DNA of 64,000 nt from Methylobacterium sp. (lineage in GTDB: Bacteria; Pseudomonadota; Alphaproteobacteria; Rhizobiales; Beijerinckiaceae), in assembly GCA_020253445.1 (NCBI GenBank), contig JADCBP010000014.1, positions 1 to 64,000 on the forward strand, given 5' to 3'. The position numbers and the translations under genes were made by a program. Below, one piece after another: positions 59,488-64,000 of the stretch. Position 1 is the first letter of the stretch; every line of letters starts with the position of its first letter. The notes beneath the pieces are model-generated. The model searched no databases. It had not been told where the DNA came from and worked only from the letters and a program-made list of their open reading frames with translations.

Positions 59488-60326
59488 GCATCCATGCGAT
59501 CCAGAAGACGATCGAGTTCATCAAGCAGGCGGCCGGTATCGTGCTGACGCCGGAGAAGGCCTATTTCGTGGAGGCCCGCCTCGCGCCGGTTCTGCGCGAG
59601 GAGAATATCGCCGGCCTCGACGATCTCCTGCGCCGGGTCGAGACCGGGGACCGCCGTTTGCAGCAGCGCATCATCGATGCTCTGACGACCAACGAGACCT
59701 TCTTCTTCCGCGACCGCCAGCCCTTCGACCATTTCCGCGATGTCATCATGCCGGAGCTGCATCAGCGCCGCTCGCCGGAAAAGACGATCCGCATCTGGTG
59801 CGCTGCCTGCTCCTCGGGGCAGGAACCGTTTTCGCTCGTGATGCTGCTCGACGAGATGCGCGCGAGGATCGGCAGCCGCCAGGTCGAGATTGTCGCGACC
59901 GACATCTCGGAAGCGATCCTCTCGAAGGCCAAGGCCGGCCTTTTCAACCAGTTCGAAGTGCAGCGCGGCCTCCCCACCAAGCTGCTGCTGCAGTTTTTTC
60001 AGAAGCAGGGCGACAATTGGAAGATCTCCGACGATGTCGTGCGCCGCGTGAGCTTCCAGAGATTCAACCTGATGGATGATCCGCGTCCGCTCGGGACCTT
60101 CGATGCCATCTTCTGTCGAAATGTTCTGATCTATTTCGATCGCCTCACGCGCTCGAAGGTGTTCGACAAGCTCGCAAGCCGGCTTGCGCCGGATGGGTTC
60201 CTGCTGCTGGGCGGTGCGGAATCGACCTTCGGAGTCACCGAGCGCTTCGTGAGCCACGCGAGAGAGCGCATGCTGCTCGTGCCGGCGCCGGTTCAGAAGC
60301 CGGAGCTTCGCATCGCGGGCGCCTGA
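59484..60326 (+). CDS. cheR: Chemotaxis protein methyltransferase CheR
   Basis: This is a 280-residue AdoMet-dependent methyltransferase. The N-terminal helical domain (ALTTNETFFFRDRQPFDHF) precedes the SAM fold with RIWCAACSSGQEPFSLVMLL, IVATDISEAILSKAKAGLF and TFDAIFCRNVLIYFDRLTR. It methylates glutamates of chemoreceptors. It is the last gene of the che operon, followed by a hairpin terminator at 60366-60391. cheD is missing from this operon. Confidence 0.96.
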   Translation: MSIHAIQKTIEFIKQAAGIVLTPEKAYFVEARLAPVLREENIAGLDDLLRRVETGDRRLQQRIIDALTTNETFFFRDRQPFDHFRDVIMPELHQRRSPEKTIRIWCAACSSGQEPFSLVMLLDEMRARIGSRQVEIVATDISEAILSKAKAGLFNQFEVQRGLPTKLLLQFFQKQGDNWKISDDVVRRVSFQRFNLMDDPRPLGTFDAIFCRNVLIYFDRLTRSKVFDKLASRLAPDGFLLLGGAESTFGVTERFVSHARERMLLVPAPVQKPELRIAGA

Positions 60327-60365
60327 CGCCGGCCATCCGCTCGCCATTCAGGGAGCCGGTCAGGG

Positions 60366-60391
60366 AGCCGGGCGGCAAAGCCCGGCTTTTT
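60366..60391 (+). terminator. Rho-independent terminator of the che operon
   Basis: AGCCGGGC and GCCCGGCT form an 8-bp perfect stem with loop GGCAAA, followed by a T run (87-91). It lies about 40 bp after the cheR stop on the plus strand. Confidence 0.85.
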
Positions 60392-60416
60392 CATGTCGGC
60401 CGCCCCGGCCCGCCCA

Positions 60417-60447
60417 ATAAAAAACCCGCCTCGGAGGAAGCGGGTTT
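60417..60447 (-). terminator. Rho-independent terminator of ctrA
   Basis: On the minus strand AAACCCGC and GCGGGTTT form an 8-bp stem followed by TTTTTATT. It starts about 26 nt after the ctrA stop codon and faces the che terminator, so the two operons are insulated. Confidence 0.85.
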
Positions 60448-60472
60448 CGAATTCCTGGAGGATCAGCCGGGA

Positions 60473-61174
60473 TCAGGCGGGGATTTTTTCGTCCGCGTCG
60501 GTGGGCTCGCGCAGAACATAGCCACGGCCCCAGACCGTCTCGATATAGTTGCGGCCGCCCGAGGCATTCGCGAGCTTCTTGCGCAGCTTGCAGATGAACA
60601 CGTCGATGATCTTGAGTTCCGGTTCGTCCATGCCGCCATAGAGATGATTGAGGAACATTTCCTTGGTCAGCGTCGTGCCGCGGCGGAGCGAGAGCAGCTC
60701 CAGCATCTGGTATTCCTTGCCGGTGAGGTGCACGCGGTGCCCGCCGACTTCAACGGTCTTCTGGTCGAGATTGACGATGAGATCGCCCGTCGAGATCACC
60801 GATTGCGCATGGCCCTTGGAGCGTCGAACGATGGCGTGGATGCGCGCCACCAGTTCGTCCTTGTGGAACGGCTTGGTGAGGTAATCATCAGCACCGAAGC
60901 CGAGGCCCTTCACCTTGTCGTCGATGCCCGCCATGCCCGAGAGGATCAGAATCGGAGTCTTGACCTTCGCGACGCGGAGCGAGCGCAGAACCTCATAACC
61001 CGACATATCCGGGAGGTTCAGATCCAGAAGGATGATGTCGTAGTCGTAGAGCTTGCCAAGATCGATCCCTTCCTCGCCGAGATCCGTGAGGTAGACGTTG
61101 AAATTCTCGCTCTTGAGCATCAGCTCGATGCTCTTGGCCGTCGCGCTGTCGTCTTCGATGAGGAGCACGCGCAT
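60473..61174 (-). CDS. ctrA: Cell-cycle master response regulator CtrA
   Basis: This 233-residue OmpR-family regulator is nearly full-length identical in layout to alphaproteobacterial Ctr[21 protein letters not shown], phospho-Asp in [20 protein letters not shown], Lys in [20 protein letters not shown], and a winged-helix domain with [35 protein letters not shown] and [15 protein letters not shown]. The C-terminus ends near EKIPA; in Caulobacter the extreme C-terminus contributes to proteolysis, and alanine is last here too. It controls cell division, motility and DNA replication genes. It lies between che and fliI genes, with chpT about 6 kb away. Confidence 0.96.
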   Translation of the reverse strand: MRVLLIEDDSATAKSIELMLKSENFNVYLTDLGEEGIDLGKLYDYDIILLDLNLPDMSGYEVLRSLRVAKVKTPILILSGMAGIDDKVKGLGFGADDYLTKPFHKDELVARIHAIVRRSKGHAQSVISTGDLIVNLDQKTVEVGGHRVHLTGKEYQMLELLSLRRGTTLTKEMFLNHLYGGMDEPELKIIDVFICKLRKKLANASGGRNYIETVWGRGYVLREPTDADEKIPA

Positions 61175-61610
61175 GTTTCGAAACCCCAGCTTCCGTCACG
61201 GTTGGCATCCGCCACCGGCGCGCGGAACGGACCGCCACCCGGGAGCGATTAACTTCTCAACAAAGATAAGCCCGAAGAGTTAACAAATGGTAATTCGTTA
61301 AGGCAAGCTTGCCACACGGAGGAACCGATTAATCTAACCTCAGGAGCAATTTATAAAGTTTTGCGCAGCGGCTTATCCTTTTGATTCACCTTCTCAGAAA
61401 TTCTCCCCAAGCGATTCAACAGATTCGCGATTTCGCCTCGGCCGCACACCCATCCGTCAAGATCAGCCCGGGGCAGCGCATCGCCTCCTCCCCAGCCGTT
61501 CAAGGCTTCCGACTGTCGCATATTCCAAAATCATGCGAATCTTGGACGCGAATCACCCCATCAGCGCAACGGGATTGCGGGCCCAGGGGTCCGCGCGCAG
61601 CGGAGCGACA
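61175..61610. promoter_or_regulatory. Divergent ctrA/fliI control region with TTAA half-sites and GANTC sites
   Basis: This 436-bp region is AT-richer than its surroundings. TTAA occurs at 61249, 61280, 61298 and 61329, reminiscent of CtrA half-sites, although no perfect TTAA-N7-TTAA pair is present. GANTC methylation sites (CcrM type) occur at 61383, 61413, 61422, 61537 and 61550. Such a cluster fits cell-cycle control of ctrA and fliI. No gene is supported here. Confidence 0.55.
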
Positions 61611-62939
61611 ATGTCCGGACAGACCCTTCAAGGCCTGATCGACGAGCTGCCCGAACACATGGTCTATGGCCGCGTGGGCGCGGTGCGCGGGCTGACGATC
61701 GAAATCGTCGGCCCCCTTGGCCATATGGAACTGGGCGGGCTCGTCTCCATCGAGACCGACCGCTCCGAGCCGGTGCTCTGCGAGGTGGTGGGCTTCGATT
61801 CAGGCCGCGCGATCGCAATGCCCTTTGCGAATGTGGAGGGCTTGCGCCGGGGCTGCCCCGCGCATGTCGTGAGCCGCCGCGCGGCGATCCGCCCCGATCA
61901 TTCCTGGCGCGGCCGGGTGATGGATGCCTTCGGCCGCCCGATTGATGGCAAGGGCCCGCTGCGGCCGGGCCCACGCCCCTACAATTTCCGGAACGAGCCC
62001 CCGCCCGCGCACAGGCGACAGCGCGTCGGCGCGCCGCTTGATCTGGGCGTGCGCGCGCTCAATGCCTTCCTGACCTGCTGCAGCGGTCAACGCATGGGCA
62101 TCTTCGCCGGCTCGGGCGTGGGCAAATCCGTGCTGCTCTCCATGCTCGCGCGCAATTCCTCGGCCGATGTCTCGGTGGTCGGCCTTGTGGGCGAGCGCGG
62201 CCGCGAGGTGCAGGAATTCCTGCAGGACGATCTCGGCGAGGAAGGCCTCGCGCGCTCGGTGGTCGTGGTCGCGACCTCGGATGAGCCGGCCCTGATGCGC
62301 CGGCAGGCGGCCTATCTCACCATGGCGATTGCCGAGTTCTTCCGCGATGAGCGGATGAACGTGCTCTGCATGATGGATTCCATCACCCGATTTGCCATGG
62401 CGCAGCGGGATATCGGCCTCAATGTCAACGAACCGCCGACGACCAAGGGCTACACGCCAAGCGTTTTCGCCGAATTGCCGCGCCTGCTGGAGCGCGCGGG
62501 GCCGGGCGAGGAAGGGTCGGGCACCATCACCGGCATCTTCACCGTGCTGGTCGACGGCGATGACCACAACGAGCCGGTGGCCGATGCGGTGCGCGGCATT
62601 CTCGACGGGCATATCGTGATGGAGCGCCGGATCGCCGAGCGCGGGCGCTACCCGGCCATCAACGTGCTCAAGAGCGTTTCGCGCACCATGCCGCGCGCGG
62701 CAGACCCGATTTACCTGCCGACCATCGTGAAGGCGCGGAACCTCATGGCCACCTATGCGGATATGGAGGAACTCATCCGCCTCGGCGCCTACCGCAAGGG
62801 AACGACCCCGGAAGTGGACCGCGCGATTGACGCGAATCCGGAACTCGAAGGTTTTCTTTCCCAAGGTAAGGAAGAATCAACCTCCCTCGGCGAAAGCTAT
62901 AGTCGTCTCGCGGATATCGTTAATCGGCTGGGGGAATAG
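61611..62939 (+). CDS. fliI: Flagellum-specific ATPase FliI
   Basis: This 442-residue T3SS-type ATPase starts at ATG 61611, with GGAG 5 nt upstream and a family-like N-terminus; the frame is open from 61533. Walker A is [16 protein letters not shown], Walker B is [18 protein letters not shown], and the conserved [20 protein letters not shown] and SGTITG loop is present. The N-terminal beta-barrel has [17 protein letters not shown]. It energises export of flagellar subunits at the cytosolic base of the motor. A 63-nt gap separates it from fliJ. Its neighbourhood with ctrA is common in Rhizobiales. Confidence 0.96.
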   Translation: MSGQTLQGLIDELPEHMVYGRVGAVRGLTIEIVGPLGHMELGGLVSIETDRSEPVLCEVVGFDSGRAIAMPFANVEGLRRGCPAHVVSRRAAIRPDHSWRGRVMDAFGRPIDGKGPLRPGPRPYNFRNEPPPAHRRQRVGAPLDLGVRALNAFLTCCSGQRMGIFAGSGVGKSVLLSMLARNSSADVSVVGLVGERGREVQEFLQDDLGEEGLARSVVVVATSDEPALMRRQAAYLTMAIAEFFRDERMNVLCMMDSITRFAMAQRDIGLNVNEPPTTKGYTPSVFAELPRLLERAGPGEEGSGTITGIFTVLVDGDDHNEPVADAVRGILDGHIVMERRIAERGRYPAINVLKSVSRTMPRAADPIYLPTIVKARNLMATYADMEELIRLGAYRKGTTPEVDRAIDANPELEGFLSQGKEESTSLGESYSRLADIVNRLGE

Positions 62940-63002
62940 CAGCAGGCTTTCTCCCGGTCAGCCCCGGCGTAACTCGGGGCCGGTCAAGGAGTAGTCAGGA
63001 CC

Positions 63003-63422
63003 ATGAAGTCGCGCGATACGTTGATCCGTCTGAAGCGGTTCCACGTCGATGAAAAGCGCCGGCGCGTTTCGCAGATCGAATCGATGATCGCGGATTTCCA
63101 GCGCATGGCAACCGATCTGGACCGGGAAATCGAAGGCGAGGAGCGCAAGGCCGGCTTGTCCGACCCCGCCCATTTTGCCTATCCCACCTATGCGAAAGCC
63201 GCGCGCACCAGGCGCGACAACCTTCTGCAATCGGCGGCCGATCTTCAGGGCCAGCTCGAGGATGCAAAGGCCGCGCTGAGCGAAGCCTTCGAGGAACTCA
63301 AGAAGGTCGAAATCCTCGAGGATCGCGAAAAGGCGACGGAGCGAGCCGAGATGGCGCTGCGTGACCAGATCGAGACCGATCGCATCGCGGCTCGCATGCG
63401 GTTTGCAGCCGGGCGGCTCTGA
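63003..63422 (+). CDS. fliJ: Flagellar export chaperone-like protein FliJ
   Basis: This 139-residue helical protein is predicted to be almost entirely coiled coil: RLKRFHVDEKRRRVSQIESM, then ATDLDREIEGEERKAGL and a C-terminal EDREKATERAEMALRDQIET. Length, composition and position directly after fliI support FliJ. It interacts with FliI and FlhA in flagellar export. The KR-rich N-terminus RDTLIRLKRFHVDEKRRR is shared by alphaproteobacterial FliJ proteins. Confidence 0.88.
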   Translation: MKSRDTLIRLKRFHVDEKRRRVSQIESMIADFQRMATDLDREIEGEERKAGLSDPAHFAYPTYAKAARTRRDNLLQSAADLQGQLEDAKAALSEAFEELKKVEILEDREKATERAEMALRDQIETDRIAARMRFAAGRL

Positions 63423-63425
63423 GCC

Positions 63426-64000
63426 TCAGCGTTCGATGAGCGGAACATGCGCTGCGGCCTCCCTCGGGAGGGTGCCGTCGAGCCGTGGGTCGGGAAAGAA
63501 TTCCAGCGCGTTCGCAAAAGGGTCGAAGCCCATCTTGCGGTAGAAGCCCAGCGCACCCGGTGCATCGAAGTTGCATGTGTGGACCATGAGCGAGCGGGCT
63601 CCGCGCTCGGCGGCACGCGCAAGGGCCATTTCCGCCAGCGCGCGCCCCAAACCCTGGCCGATGAGCCGCTCCAGCAGCCCGAAATAGACCAGCTCCGGTT
63701 CATCTTCGCGGAAATCAAGTTCCACAAGGCCGCAATCACCTTGCCGGTCCACGAGAATCATGGCCTCATGGTCCGCATGCGACAGCAGGCTTGCCAGCGC
63801 GGCATCGTCGAGTTTCAGGCGGCCGAACCACAACCAGTCCTGCCCGATGGCCCGGAAGAGCTGGCGATAGCGGCGGATCTCATCGCCGGAAATCCGCTCC
63901 AGCCGGAAGCCGTCCGGCAACGAGGCGGGTTGCGGAACGTTGCGGAGCGGGTGGCGCAGGAACATCGTGAAGACCGCGAGCCGCCCCGGCGGCAGGAAGT
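63426..64000 (-). CDS. GNAT family N-acetyltransferase, truncated by window edge
   Basis: The visible C-terminal part (191 codons) has GNAT motif A GLLERLIGQGLGRALAEMAL and the C-terminal MVHTCNFDAPGALGFYRKMG. An ATG at 63965 is inside the gene: upstream codons read FLPPGRLAVFTMFLRH, which matches the beta strand of this family (LPPGKIAAVVTYLEM in relatives), so translation starts beyond 64000. The GFYRKMGFDPFANALEFFPD tail is typical of the subgroup. The acyl acceptor is unknown. It is convergent with fliJ, ending 4 nt after the fliJ stop. Confidence 0.88.
   Translation of the reverse strand, partial: FLPPGRLAVFTMFLRHPLRNVPQPASLPDGFRLERISGDEIRRYRQLFRAIGQDWLWFGRLKLDDAALASLLSHADHEAMILVDRQGDCGLVELDFREDEPELVYFGLLERLIGQGLGRALAEMALARAAERGARSLMVHTCNFDAPGALGFYRKMGFDPFANALEFFPDPRLDGTLPREAAAHVPLIER

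Noticed and set aside
61280-61301. A consensus CtrA box (TTAA-N7-TTAA) upstream of ctrA
   Set aside because: TTAA motifs are present but the start-to-start distances are 18 or 31 bp, not 11; only half-sites can be claimed.
1-64000. CRISPR arrays, tRNA or rRNA genes and prophage modules
   Set aside because: No regularly spaced repeat-spacer pattern, no cloverleaf with a plausible anticodon arm, and no phage structural or integrase genes were recognised by eye.

Overview
The window is GC-rich chromosomal DNA from an alphaproteobacterium, most likely of the order Hyphomicrobiales (Rhizobiales). The evidence is a ChpT phosphotransferase, a CtrA master regulator beside fliI/fliJ, a GAAC-N7-GAAC LexA box ahead of an imuA-imuB-dnaE2 cassette, GATTC/GAATC (CcrM-type) sites upstream of fliI, and DUF1134 and ChpT families typical of this group. 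Genes are densely packed, with many ATGA or 1-20 nt overlaps.

Region 1 (1-560) is the remnant of an IS5-family transposase running off the left edge, followed by a palindromic dispersed repeat. Region 2 (664-24299) is a catabolic locus of about 24 kb. A minus-strand operon (13303 down to 664) encodes an isovaleryl-CoA-dehydrogenase-type enzyme, an SDR, a complete LivFGHM/SBP-type ABC importer, three different acyl-CoA ligase-like proteins and an enoyl-CoA hydratase. A divergent plus-strand operon (13508-22483) encodes a methylglutaconyl-CoA-hydratase-like protein, an AtuA-family protein, a biotin-dependent acyl-CoA carboxylase whose alpha subunit is split into biotin carboxylase and biotin carrier, a carboxyltransferase, a kappa-GST/HCCA-isomerase-like protein, a thiolase and a nitronate-monooxygenase-like flavoprotein. 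A third hydratase/isomerase and a TetR regulator close the locus. Together they suggest uptake, CoA activation and carboxylation-dependent oxidation of a beta-methyl-branched (isoprenoid-like) acid. The substrate is not identifiable from sequence.

Region 3 (24877-32746) holds a methyl-accepting chemotaxis protein and the SOS mutasome imuA-imuB-dnaE2 with its LexA box, which a small divergent ORF may share. Region 4 (32756-41219) is an aerobic 2-aminobenzoyl-CoA (anthranilate) operon: CoA ligase, RidA-like protein, acyl-CoA dehydrogenase, hydratase, MarR, SDR and the bifunctional monooxygenase/reductase. A kynurenine-formamidase-like hydrolase is divergent and hints at a link to tryptophan catabolism. 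Region 5 (41294-50243) has a malonyl-CoA-synthetase-like ligase with a DUF1989 protein, an orphan Bug-type binding protein, a GntR regulator with a large FAD/Fe-S 2-hydroxyacid dehydrogenase, and a divergent serine-glyoxylate-type aminotransferase.

Region 6 (50409-64000) holds a cold-shock protein, a membrane-anchored coiled-coil protein, a DUF1134 protein, a YHS protein and a CysQ-like phosphatase. The motility and cell-cycle block follows: chpT, then cheA (with a second CheW-like domain and a C-terminal receiver), cheW, cheY, cheB and cheR, then ctrA on the opposite strand, then fliI and fliJ. A GNAT acetyltransferase runs off the right edge. No tRNA, rRNA or CRISPR array was recognised. 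Functions given for catabolic genes are family-level inferences from motifs and gene order.
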